DNA of 64,000 nt. Origin: an uncultured Devosia sp. GTDB taxonomy: Bacteria; Pseudomonadota; Alphaproteobacteria; Rhizobiales; Devosiaceae. The DNA lies in NCBI RefSeq assembly GCF_963517015.1, contig NZ_CAUQDV010000001.1:682001-746000 (forward strand), in the 5' to 3' direction. Within the stretch, counting starts at the first letter, position 1; every line of letters starts with the position of its first letter. Under the pieces are notes generated by a model, which worked only from the letters and a program-made list of their open reading frames with translations, did not search any database and had not been told where the DNA came from. Positions 1 to 7,338 of this stretch are shown in pieces. The position numbers and the translations under genes are program-made.

Positions 1-372
1 CTGATCACCGACGAAAACTGGGCCATCACCATGGGCGAGATCGTCAAGGGGCGGGGCACTGCGGCCTTCCTGCTCGGCGGCGGCGTCCTTACTTATAGCT
101 GCTGGCTGGCCAGTTCGATGATTGGGCATAGCCTGGGTTCGGCGATCGAGGATCCGCGGACCTATGGCCTCGACTTTGCCTTTACCGCGACTTTCCTCGC
201 CTTGCTGCTGGGCATGTGGAAGGGGAAGGGTGATCTCGTGCCTTGGCTGGTTGGCGCATTGGTCGCCATTGCTGCGGCGCGGTTGATTCCGGGCAGCTGG
301 TATATTCTGATCGGCGGCATTGCCGGCAGTCTGGCCGGTACCGTGGCAGACAGGTTGCGCCATGTGGACTAG
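1..372 (+). CDS. azlC: AzlC family branched-chain amino acid exporter, large subunit (3' part)
   Basis: The frame is open from the first base of the window, so the N-terminus lies outside; about 123 codons are visible. The protein is hydrophobic with three to four membrane segments. It matches the C-terminal half of AzlC, the large subunit of a two-component exporter of branched-chain amino acids and analogues in the inner membrane. The call rests mainly on context: the next gene is a roughly 100-residue membrane protein of AzlD type, and its start codon overlaps the azlC stop by 11 bases, as usual for azlCD pairs. Confidence 0.8.
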   Translation: MITDENWAITMGEIVKGRGTAAFLLGGGVLTYSCWLASSMIGHSLGSAIEDPRTYGLDFAFTATFLALLLGMWKGKGDLVPWLVGALVAIAAARLIPGSWYILIGGIAGSLAGTVADRLRHVD

Positions 373-670
373 TCCGGAAGCTGTCACCGCTATCCTCGGC
401 ATGGCGCTGGTGACCTTTGCGGTCAAGGCCAGCGGCTTACTGCTGGCAAACAGGCTGCCGCAACACGGTTTCGTTGCCGCCTGGCTCAAGCATATTCCGG
501 GCGCGGTACTGGCATCGCTCGTCGCCCCTGCTGTCGTGACCGGCACGGCGGCCGAGGCGGTCGCGGCTGCGGCAACTGCGCTGGCCTATTTTGCCACGCG
601 CAATATCCTTGCCGCCATGGCTGCAGGCGTCTTGGTGGTCTATCTGATGCGTCTCTGGCTTGCGGCTTGA
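362..670 (+). CDS. azlD: AzlD family branched-chain amino acid exporter, small subunit
   Basis: This 102-residue protein has three to four hydrophobic segments and the usual AzlD length. AzlD is the small membrane partner of AzlC in export of branched-chain amino acids. The ATG at 362 was chosen because it lies inside the end of azlC (11-base overlap), which suggests translational coupling. A longer in-frame start further upstream would lie deep inside azlC and is unlikely. A tRNA-Leu gene follows 29 bases downstream. Confidence 0.8.
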   Translation: MWTSPEAVTAILGMALVTFAVKASGLLLANRLPQHGFVAAWLKHIPGAVLASLVAPAVVTGTAAEAVAAAATALAYFATRNILAAMAAGVLVVYLMRLWLAA

Positions 671-699
671 AGCGACCTGCGCTAGAGACCACTCCACGT

Positions 700-783
700 G
701 CCCCTCTGGCGGAATGGTAGACGCAGAGGACTCAAAATCCTCCGTCGCAAGACGTGCCGGTTCGAGTCCGGCGGGGGGCACCA
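700..783 (+). tRNA. tRNA-Leu (anticodon CAA)
   Basis: The 84-base sequence folds as a class II tRNA. The acceptor stem is GCCCCTC with GGGGGGC, the anticodon stem is GAGGA/TCCTC with loop CTCAAAA (anticodon CAA, reading UUG), and there is a variable arm. The T-arm carries GGTTCGAGTCC. The discriminator is A780 and the terminal CCA is encoded at 781-783. Confidence 0.95.
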
Positions 784-877
784 TTTCCACTCAGCTGGCG
801 TTCAGACTCCGTTCATCTTGGCGGAACTGTCTCCTCACGCGCATCATTGGCCCTGCTCATCTCCCAAGGAGCAGACC

Positions 878-1774
878 ATGTCCGACCGCCTCACCATGCA
901 GGATCCGCGCCAGCAATATCCGGCCCCGCCCTTCCCGAAACAGCAGGAACAATCGGCCCCCGGCGTTGCCCGCAAGATGGATCCGAAGCCCGACCATGGC
1001 GAGGAAAGCTACCAGGGATCAGGCAAGCTCAAGGGCCGCAAGGCGCTGATCACCGGTGGTGATTCGGGCATCGGGCGTGCTGCGGCCATCGCCTATGCGC
1101 GCGAAGGCGCCGATGTGGCGATCGGTTATCTGCCGAGCGAAGAGGCCGATGCCAAAGAGGTTATTGCCCTGATCGAAGCCGAGGGGCGCAAAGCTCTGGC
1201 CCTGCCGGGCGACGTCAAGGACGAAGGCTTCTGCAGGCAGTTGGTGGAGAAAACCGTCAGTGCCTTTGGCGGACTTGATATCCTCGTCATCAATGCCGCG
1301 CGTCAGCAGTTTCGCGAAGATGTGTCGCAGGTCACGACGGAAGATTTCGACGCGACGCTCAAGACCAATCTCTACGCGCTGCACTGGATCGCCCAAGCCG
1401 CAACGCCGCATCTGCCGCCCGGCGCAGCAGTGATCACCACAGCCTCGATCCAGGCCTATGAGCCTTCGCCGATCCTGCTCGACTATGCGACCACCAAGGC
1501 GGGGATCGTTGCCTATACCAAGGCACTGAGCAAACAGCTGATTGAAAAGGGTGTGCGCGCCAATGTCGTGGCGCCGGGTCCGTTCTGGACGGTGCTGCAA
1601 CCGAGCGGCGGGCAGCCCGATGAGAAGGTGGAGAATTTCGGCAAGGACAGCGATTTCGGCCGGCCGGGCCAGCCGGTAGAGCTGGCGCCGATCTATGTTC
1701 TGCTGGCCAGCCAGGAGGCCAGCTATATCAATGGCGAAGTGTTCGGTGCCACCGGCGGCAAGGGTGTCGCCTAA
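878..1774 (+). CDS. SDR family oxidoreductase (YghA / general stress protein 39 type)
   Basis: This 298-residue protein is a short-chain dehydrogenase/reductase with the long proline-rich N-terminal extension typical of the YghA/GSP39 subgroup. The NAD(P)-binding motif TGGDSGIGRA is near residue 60, and the catalytic YxxxK appears as YATTK near residue 208 with an upstream serine in TTASIQ. The subgroup is NADP(H)-dependent and usually tied to stress or aldehyde reduction; the substrate cannot be read from sequence. ATG 878 is preceded by AAGGAG. A strong hairpin just after the stop ends transcription toward the convergent outer-membrane protein gene. Confidence 0.85.
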   Translation: MSDRLTMQDPRQQYPAPPFPKQQEQSAPGVARKMDPKPDHGEESYQGSGKLKGRKALITGGDSGIGRAAAIAYAREGADVAIGYLPSEEADAKEVIALIEAEGRKALALPGDVKDEGFCRQLVEKTVSAFGGLDILVINAARQQFREDVSQVTTEDFDATLKTNLYALHWIAQAATPHLPPGAAVITTASIQAYEPSPILLDYATTKAGIVAYTKALSKQLIEKGVRANVVAPGPFWTVLQPSGGQPDEKVENFGKDSDFGRPGQPVELAPIYVLLASQEASYINGEVFGATGGKGVA

Positions 1775-1779
1775 AAGAA

Positions 1780-1811
1780 GAGGGCGGTAACCCGGATGGA
1801 TTACCGCCCTC
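1780..1811. terminator. Bidirectional terminator hairpin
   Basis: An 11-base perfect inverted repeat (GAGGGCGGTAA / TTACCGCCCTC) with a 10-base loop lies between the convergent SDR gene and the outer-membrane protein gene, 5 bases after the SDR stop. It lacks a long U-tract on either strand, so terminator strength is inferred from position and stem. Confidence 0.65.
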
Positions 1812-1845
1812 AATTCCGTTGCGTCAGAGCGACGCGACGTTGTTC

Positions 1846-2409
1846 TTAGAAGTGGTAGAACACGCCGACGGTTGCCTTGGCAGCGTCGAAGAAGTCGTCG
1901 CCAGCTGCGTCGTCAAAGAAGCCCTGACCAACGATTTCACCGCGGATGGTGACCGAGTCGGTAACGGCCAGTTCAACACCGCCGCCGAGCTGGTAAGCAC
2001 CTTCGGAGTCGCCGTCGGTAGCTGCAACGCCAACACCGGCGAGAGCATAGACGAGGACCGAGTCGGTCACGATGGCACCGGCGCGGACGTTAGCGAAGAA
2101 ATCGCCGTAGTCGTCGCCATCGGTCCAGACGTAGTCAGCAGTGGCTTCAACGCCGAGCAGGAAAGCGTCGGCCGGGAGGAAGTTCACGCCAACAGCGCCA
2201 CCGAGCGACAGGTTGGTTTCGGTATCGCCGAGAGCGTCGTCAGCGAACACGCCACCGATACGGGCGCCTGCATAGAGGCCTTCCCAATCGAAGCCAGCAG
2301 CTTCGTAGATCGGCTCGGGCGAGGTCGGGATGATCAGGTCAGCAGCGTTGGCAGCGGACGAGAGAAGAGCAACGGCAGCAACGCCGAGAGCGAGCGAACG
2401 AACGAGCAT
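1846..2409 (-). CDS. Outer membrane beta-barrel protein (Omp25/31-like)
   Basis: The 187-residue product has a clear Sec signal peptide (about 22 residues, ending ANA-A). Alternating hydrophobic strands follow, and the protein ends in aromatic YHF, the terminal signature recognised by the BAM complex. Its size and the motif with FDWEGLYAGARIG at the mature N-terminus fit the eight-stranded porin-like Omp25/Omp31 group of Hyphomicrobiales. It is acidic and glycine-rich, and its codons are highly uniform, as in abundant surface proteins. It stands alone, with a hairpin downstream. A structural or adhesion role is possible, but no specific function is shown. Confidence 0.8.
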   Translation of the reverse strand: MLVRSLALGVAAVALLSSAANAADLIIPTSPEPIYEAAGFDWEGLYAGARIGGVFADDALGDTETNLSLGGAVGVNFLPADAFLLGVEATADYVWTDGDDYGDFFANVRAGAIVTDSVLVYALAGVGVAATDGDSEGAYQLGGGVELAVTDSVTIRGEIVGQGFFDDAAGDDFFDAAKATVGVFYHF

Positions 2410-2538
2410 GAAAGCCCCCTTTGGTTTTGGTGATTCCTATTTGCCTGTCGCCGTCGCCGGAATCAATGGGCTCACGCGAAATCTTCACCGTCGAGCCATT
2501 CTTGCGCCATTGGTGTGGCAGAAAAGCCCCACTTCCGG

Positions 2539-2793
2539 TTACGAAGCCTTAACAATTGTAAAGCGTAGCAAGTCTTTATCCGCTTCAAGCCGGCAGTCGT
2601 GGCCGTTCTGGCGGCAATAGAGCGGAATATCGATCTTCGCCATCGGATCGGTCGCCAGCACCACAAGCGAAGCGCCCGGCCGAAGCTCGGCCAGGCGCTT
2701 TTCCATCTTGAGGACGGGCAGGGGACATTTCAGTCCCCTGGCGTCGATGAGGGCTGGCTCAGTTGCCAAGGACGAGAACCCAGTGGATGCCAT
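2539..2793 (-). CDS. TusA-family sulfurtransferase-like protein
   Basis: The 84-residue protein carries the TusA (SirA) signature: LIDARGLKCPLPVLK with the CPxP motif and acceptor Cys at residue 23. TusA-fold proteins hand persulfide sulfur to tRNA thiolation, molybdenum cofactor or other sulfur routes. Which one is served here is not shown. The ATG at 2793 overlaps the end of the upstream CAP lipoprotein gene by 35 bases. A TTG at 2769 would give an 11-base overlap and is an alternative start. The pair looks like one transcription unit. Confidence 0.85.
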   Translation of the reverse strand: MASTGFSSLATEPALIDARGLKCPLPVLKMEKRLAELRPGASLVVLATDPMAKIDIPLYCRQNGHDCRLEADKDLLRFTIVKAS

Positions 2794-3253
2794 AGCTCGA
2801 TGTCGGGTTGAACATGACGGCGACGCCGGCCTTGGTGGCATTGGCGCGGAGGCCCGCCGCGTCGGCGGGATTGTTGCGCCAGCCGGAGAAGGTTTCGGCG
2901 AAGGTGGCATAGCCCGCGCTGAGTTTCATGACGGCAAGACCCTGTGGGGTCTTGGGCGGCGTGCCGGTCTGGGCATATTCATTGGCGAGCGCCTGGGCCG
3001 TGCCGTCGAGGGCGGCATCGGAGGCAAGGGCTGGCAGGCCATTGGTCGCGCGGTAGGCATTGATGATGCCGATGGCCTCGGCGCGGTTGAGCGTGGCGCC
3101 CGGCTGGTCCATGCGCGCCGACAGGCCCGGGGACAGTGCCGTGGCCGAGGTGTTGACGGCCATGCCGCCCATGCTGCAGGCCGCGATCGTGGTGGCGGCA
3201 AGGAGAGCGGCGAGCGGCAGGAGGGCCGGCTTGGCGATGCGCATCAGGGTCAT
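2759..3253 (-). CDS. CAP domain (SCP/PR1-like) lipoprotein
   Basis: The 164-residue protein has a signal peptide with lipobox IAAC (lipid-acceptor Cys at residue 26). A small CAP domain follows: INAYRATNGLPALASDAALDGTAQALANEYA early, and a conserved tail with SSYGIHWVLVLG. Bacterial CAP proteins sit in the envelope and their function is mostly unknown. A TTG two codons earlier is possible, but ATG 3253 gives a normal signal peptide. It is translated ahead of, and overlapping with, the TusA-like gene. Confidence 0.8.
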   Translation of the reverse strand: MTLMRIAKPALLPLAALLAATTIAACSMGGMAVNTSATALSPGLSARMDQPGATLNRAEAIGIINAYRATNGLPALASDAALDGTAQALANEYAQTGTPPKTPQGLAVMKLSAGYATFAETFSGWRNNPADAAGLRANATKAGVAVMFNPTSSYGIHWVLVLGN

Positions 3254-3374
3254 GATCAATCCCGGGTCAGGTTCAAGGACAATGTCGGGCCGCTTAGGCA
3301 GCCAGCAAGGCCAAAAGATGGTTGGCCTCTCTGTAACGGGATTGGCTGACCATGAGCTTAACGCGGAAGCCAGG

Positions 3375-3451
3375 TGGTGATCTCGACGGGATTCGAACCC
3401 ATGACCCCCGGATTAGGAATCCGGTGCTCTATCCTGCTGAGCTACGAGACC
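3375..3451 (-). tRNA. tRNA-Arg (anticodon CCT)
   Basis: Read on the minus strand, the 77-base sequence forms a full cloverleaf. The acceptor stem is GGTCTCG/CGAGATC, the D-arm has AGCTCAGC, and the anticodon stem CCGGA/TCCGG has loop TTCCTAA (anticodon CCT, reading AGG). The T-arm carries GGTTCGAATCC. The terminal CCA is encoded at 3377-3375. AGG is a rare arginine codon in GC-rich genomes. Confidence 0.95.
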
Positions 3452-3597
3452 ACGCCCCGTCGATAGCAAATCGCAGGATGGAGTGAAACCCTGTTTGCGG
3501 GTCGCCGCCGTTCGACAGGTGTTGCAATTTCGCCAGCAAAAGCAGCCCGCGATCACGCCTCCGCGATCGTTCATCTTTTCTTGCCGCATTTTCGTGC

Positions 3598-4437
3598 ATG
3601 GTGAACGAAATCTTTCCGGGGCCATCCTTGCTTCATTCCAGTCTTGTTCGTCTTGCTACTCTTGCGGCGCTGAGTTCGGTCGCGGCCGGTGCGCTGGCCT
3701 GCGAAGAGTTGCGCATGGCGCCGGGCGGGGTGGTGCGATCGGTCACTGATGGCGATACCGTGGTGCTCGATGATGGTCGCGTGGTGCGGATGATCGGAAC
3801 GCAGGCGCCCAAACTGCCGCTGGATCGGCCCGATTTCGTCACCTGGCCGCTGGCGCCCGAGGCCAAGGCGGCACTGGAAGAGCTGGCGCTCAACAAGCCG
3901 GTGCGGCTTGGCTTCGGCGGCGAAGAAGTCGATCGCTATGGCCGCGTGCTTGCCCATGTGTTCGTTGCCGGCGATGCGGGCGAAGTCTGGGCGCAGCATG
4001 CCATGGTCGCGGCGGGTCTTGCGCGGGTCTATTCCTTCCCGGACAATCGAGCGTGCCTTGATTTATTGTTTGCCGCCGAGGGGCGGGCACGGCTGGGCGG
4101 GCTTGGCATCTGGGCCGATCCCTATTACAGCATCCGGGCGGCGGACGCGCCCGGGGAATTGCTTGCCCGGGCCGGACACTATGAACTTGTCGAGGGGAGA
4201 GTTCTGCTGGCCGAGCAACGCGGCGGCCGGGTCTATCTCAATTTTGGCAGGTTCTTCAAAGAGGACTTCACCGCCGTCATCGAAGCGCCGGCTCTGCGCC
4301 TGTTCAAGGCAGCCGAGGTGGATGTGCTGAAGCTGGACAATGCGCTGTTGCGCATCAGGGGGTGGGTGGACGATCGGGACGGTCCACGCATCGAAATCAC
4401 GCATCCCGAGCAGATCGAGGTTCTGGCATTACAATGA
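3598..4437 (+). CDS. Thermonuclease (SNase-like) family exported protein
   Basis: The 279-residue product begins with a Sec signal peptide (cleavage near ALA-C, residue 35). A staphylococcal-nuclease-like fold follows, with VTDGDTVVL and DRYGRVLAHVFV visible, then an extra C-terminal domain of about 120 residues. Compared with S. aureus nuclease, the calcium/catalytic segment VDTPE is replaced here by TQAPK, so the equivalents of Asp40 and Glu43 are missing. As far as I recall, this QAPK form is common in alphaproteobacterial relatives. Classical nuclease activity is therefore doubtful. The stop overlaps the start of the next gene (ATGA), an operon with the M48 protease. Confidence 0.75.
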   Translation: MVNEIFPGPSLLHSSLVRLATLAALSSVAAGALACEELRMAPGGVVRSVTDGDTVVLDDGRVVRMIGTQAPKLPLDRPDFVTWPLAPEAKAALEELALNKPVRLGFGGEEVDRYGRVLAHVFVAGDAGEVWAQHAMVAAGLARVYSFPDNRACLDLLFAAEGRARLGGLGIWADPYYSIRAADAPGELLARAGHYELVEGRVLLAEQRGGRVYLNFGRFFKEDFTAVIEAPALRLFKAAEVDVLKLDNALLRIRGWVDDRDGPRIEITHPEQIEVLALQ

Positions 4438-5924
4438 CGGGCATGGGGCAAAGCAAGGGACTGGGGCGCGTGCTGCGCAACGGAATGCTGGCAGTGTCGC
4501 TGCTGGCGCTGAGCGCATGTTCGAGCCTGACGGGCTCGAATATTTCGGTCAGCCAGACAGGCGACGTGCGTGCGCCGACGGTCGTGCCGGAAGGGACCGA
4601 TCCCGATGACGTGGTGATCGGCCGCCGCGAACATCCGCGCATCATTGCCGCCTATGGTGGCGTCTATTCCGATCGCCCTGCCGAAATCATGGTGGCGCGC
4701 ATTGTGGGGCGGCTGCTCGCCGCTGCTGACCAGCCCAATGCGCAATTCCAGGTCACCATTCTCGATACGTCGGAGGTCAATGCCTTCGCGCTGCCGGGCG
4801 GCTATATCTATGTGACGCGCGGCCTGCTGGCCCTGGCTTCCGATACGAGCGAGCTCGCAGCCGTGCTGGCGCATGAGATTGCCCACGTCACGCTGCGCCA
4901 TGCCCGCGCGCGCACCGATCGCACCCGCACGACGCAGATCGTCGATCGGGTCATTACGGGCGTGCTGGGTGGCGACACCTCGACCGATGCTACGGCCAAC
5001 CGCACCCGCGAGAGCATGTCGGCCTTCGGGCAGAACCAGGAGTTGGAAGCGGATCGCGAGGGGATCAAGTTTGCCGGCAAGGCGGGTTACGACCCGCAGG
5101 CGGCGGCACGGTTCCTCGGCGTCATGGGGCGCTTTGCCAGTTTCTCGGCCGGTGCCAATGGCGGCGATCAGGGCTTCCTGTCCTCGCATCCCTCGACGCC
5201 GGCGCGCATCCAGAAGGCGATGGACACGGCCAAGACCATGTTCGGCCAGGCCAAGGTCGGCGAAGCCGATCGGGCAGCCTATCTCGGCTCCATCGCGGGC
5301 CTGACCTTTGGCGACAGCCCTTCGCAGGGATCGATCGTGGGGCGCCGTTTCATCCATACGGCGTCGAAGTTCACCTTCACCGTGCCTGACGGCTATACGC
5401 TGCAGAATTCGCAGAGCGCGGTTGTTGGCGTGGCTGGCGACGGCGAGGCCGTGCGCTTCGACAGCGCCGATGTGCAGACCAATGTCGCCTTGGCGGATTA
5501 TCTCAAGTCCGGCTGGATCGCGGGCCTCAAGGCCGAGAGCGTCACGACGCAGAGCTACAATGGCATCGAAATGGCTTCGGGCCTGGCGCAGACCGACCAG
5601 TGGTTCTTCCGCGTCTCGGTCATGCGCCTCGACGGACAGGTCTATCGCTTCATCTTTGCCGCCAAGAGCGACAGCGCCCGTTTTGCGGCCGGCGCCGACT
5701 CGACGCTCAAGAGCTTTCGTCGCGCCGAGGCCGGCGATCTCAATCAGGTGCGCAAGGTCGCGGTTCGCGTCGTCACCGCCAAGGCCGGCGACAGTGCCGA
5801 CAGCCTGGCGCGCCAGATGGGCGGCCTCAGCCGCGGCACGGAACTGTTCTATATCATCAACGATCTTTATCCCGGCGATGCGGTCGTCGCGGGTCAGAAA
5901 TACAAGATCGTCACGCTGCAATAG
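4434..5924 (+). CDS. M48 family metalloprotease lipoprotein with C-terminal LysM-like region
   Basis: The 496-residue protein has a lipoprotein signal with lipobox LSAC (Cys29). The zinc motif is HEIAH at 147-151 with a third ligand in ELEAD (Glu203), the BepA/YfgC-type M48 arrangement for periplasmic quality control of outer-membrane proteins. The last 50 residues (AKAGDSADSLARQM to GQKYKIV) look like a LysM peptidoglycan-binding repeat. The start ATG 4434 overlaps the nuclease-like gene's stop by 4 bases. Exact clients are inferred from the family only. Confidence 0.85.
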   Translation: MTGMGQSKGLGRVLRNGMLAVSLLALSACSSLTGSNISVSQTGDVRAPTVVPEGTDPDDVVIGRREHPRIIAAYGGVYSDRPAEIMVARIVGRLLAAADQPNAQFQVTILDTSEVNAFALPGGYIYVTRGLLALASDTSELAAVLAHEIAHVTLRHARARTDRTRTTQIVDRVITGVLGGDTSTDATANRTRESMSAFGQNQELEADREGIKFAGKAGYDPQAAARFLGVMGRFASFSAGANGGDQGFLSSHPSTPARIQKAMDTAKTMFGQAKVGEADRAAYLGSIAGLTFGDSPSQGSIVGRRFIHTASKFTFTVPDGYTLQNSQSAVVGVAGDGEAVRFDSADVQTNVALADYLKSGWIAGLKAESVTTQSYNGIEMASGLAQTDQWFFRVSVMRLDGQVYRFIFAAKSDSARFAAGADSTLKSFRRAEAGDLNQVRKVAVRVVTAKAGDSADSLARQMGGLSRGTELFYIINDLYPGDAVVAGQKYKIVTLQ

Positions 5925-5932
5925 ATTGGTGG

Positions 5933-5955
5933 GGACGCTTTGAGCCAAAGCGTCC
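5933..5955. terminator. Hairpin between convergent genes
   Basis: A 10-base perfect stem (GGACGCTTTG / CAAAGCGTCC) with a 3-base loop lies 9 bases after the M48 stop and 13 bases before the convergent pilin stop. No U-tract follows on either strand, so it may act as a transcript-end stabiliser or a Rho-linked end. Confidence 0.5.
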
Positions 5956-5968
5956 TCGCGGCAAAATT

Positions 5969-6163
5969 CTAGCGAATCTTGCCGGTCTGGTTAGCGATGA
6001 CATTGGCTGTGCTGGTGTTGAACAGGCCCTTCAGGCCATCCCCCAATACGGCGAATGAACCGATGATGGCCATGGCGACCAGTGTCGCGACCAGGGCGTA
6101 TTCAATGGCTGTGGCGCCGGATTCATCGACGAAAAAGGCTTCGAGCAAATTCACTTCACGCAC
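5969..6163 (-). CDS. Flp family type IVb pilin
   Basis: The 64-residue protein shows the Flp pilin pattern: a short leader, then the conserved GATAIEYALVA segment running into one hydrophobic helix and a short polar tail. Flp subunits are processed by a TadV-type prepilin peptidase and assembled by the Tad system. The start codon is GTG at 6163; a second in-frame GTG at 6154 is possible. No tad or cpa genes lie nearby, so this is an orphan pilin copy. Confidence 0.85.
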   Translation of the reverse strand: MREVNLLEAFFVDESGATAIEYALVATLVAMAIIGSFAVLGDGLKGLFNTSTANVIANQTGKIR

Positions 6164-6186
6164 CCCGGCGCTGAATGCAAGGTCTG

Positions 6187-6594
6187 CTAGAGCAGATCGC
6201 AGAGGGCCGCGATCAGCGGTTCATCCGCCGGTGGCATCGGATAGTCCCGCAGGTTTTGCGGACGCACCCATTTGAGAGCCAAATGTTCCCGCGCCTGCGG
6301 CTCGCCCTGCCATTTCCGGCAGGCGTAAAGTGGCATCAACAAGTGAAAAGACTCGTAAGAATGGCTGGCGAAAGATACTGGCGCGAGGCAAGCTTCCTTG
6401 GTTTCAATACCCAGCTCTTCTTGCAGTTCGCGGATCAGTGCCGCCTCTGGACTTTCGCCGGGCTCGACCTTGCCACCCGGGAATTCCCAGAGACCGGCCA
6501 TGGACTTGCCTTCGGGACGCTGGGCGATCAGCACGCGGCGGTCGGCATCGACCAGGGCCACGGCCACGACGAGAAGAAGAGACTGCGTGCTCAT
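6187..6594 (-). CDS. mutT: (deoxy)nucleoside triphosphate pyrophosphohydrolase, NUDIX (MutT)
   Basis: The 135-residue protein contains a complete Nudix box starting at Gly40 (GGKVEPGESPEAALIRELQEELG), the metal site for pyrophosphate hydrolysis. MutT removes 8-oxo-dGTP from the nucleotide pool. Size, the RPEGKSMAGLWEFPGGK segment before the box and linkage to argJ match the Hyphomicrobiales MutT. Its start overlaps the stop of the GNAT gene by 4 bases (ATGA), so it is the last gene of the argJ-GNAT-mutT operon. Confidence 0.88.
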   Translation of the reverse strand: MSTQSLLLVVAVALVDADRRVLIAQRPEGKSMAGLWEFPGGKVEPGESPEAALIRELQEELGIETKEACLAPVSFASHSYESFHLLMPLYACRKWQGEPQAREHLALKWVRPQNLRDYPMPPADEPLIAALCDLL

Positions 6595-7337
6595 TGGGCG
6601 CCCGGAATGCGGTAGGAATAATCGTATTGGTGGGTATAGCCGAGGCCCTGGTAAAGGGCTTGAGCGGCCGGATTGTTCGCCTCGACATTGAGGGCGGCGA
6701 CTGTCGCGCCCTGCGTTTTCGCCCAGGCCAGGCCGGAACGCATCATGGCGGCGGCGAGGCCCTGGCGGCGACGGGCGGGGTCGGTCACGACATTGCCGGT
6801 GACCACCATGCCATCGGCAATAGCCATCAATCCCGTGGCAGCTGGCTCGCCGTCACGATAGACCACGACACCGATGGCGGGCACGGTCAGTGCGCCCAGC
6901 AGGCCGCGCATGCCTGCCATTGTCGCGTCGTCATAGTCCTTCAAATGCTGCTGCACCGCCAGAAAGACCGGATCGAGGACCGGGAAGAGCCTGGTATCGC
7001 GATCAGGCTCGTGCTCGCCAAGCTCCATGGCAAAGAGATGGCTGTGGTCGATGCTTTGCCAGCCGGCATCATCGAGCGTTTCGACCAGTTCGGGCGCTGC
7101 AAGCGGGGTCAGGCGGAACACCGGTTTGATGCCGCGGACAACCATCCAGGTGCTGGCCGAAATGACGCGCAGATCGGCGTCCTCGCCATCATCGGGGTCA
7201 AGGCACTGCACGGAATTGGCGCGCTTGGTATAGCCGCCGGCCGCCCGGTGGACCCAGCTCCCATCCCATTTGACCTCCACGCCGGGCCAGGCCGCTAGGC
7301 CTGCCCGCTCGAAAGCTTCCACCGTCGGCAGCGCCAT
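6591..7337 (-). CDS. GNAT family N-acetyltransferase
   Basis: The 248-residue protein ends with a GNAT fold. The acetyl-CoA pyrophosphate-binding motif appears as DPARRRQGLAAAMM, followed by the usual NVEANNPAAQALYQGLGY segment. The N-terminal half is a second, weaker GNAT-like domain. The acceptor is unknown. ATG 7337 sits one base after the argJ stop and the stop overlaps mutT, so the three genes are tightly coupled. This order is conserved in related bacteria, as far as I recall. Confidence 0.85.
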   Translation of the reverse strand: MALPTVEAFERAGLAAWPGVEVKWDGSWVHRAAGGYTKRANSVQCLDPDDGEDADLRVISASTWMVVRGIKPVFRLTPLAAPELVETLDDAGWQSIDHSHLFAMELGEHEPDRDTRLFPVLDPVFLAVQQHLKDYDDATMAGMRGLLGALTVPAIGVVVYRDGEPAATGLMAIADGMVVTGNVVTDPARRRQGLAAAMMRSGLAWAKTQGATVAALNVEANNPAAQALYQGLGYTHQYDYSYRIPGAQ

Positions 7338-7338
7338 G

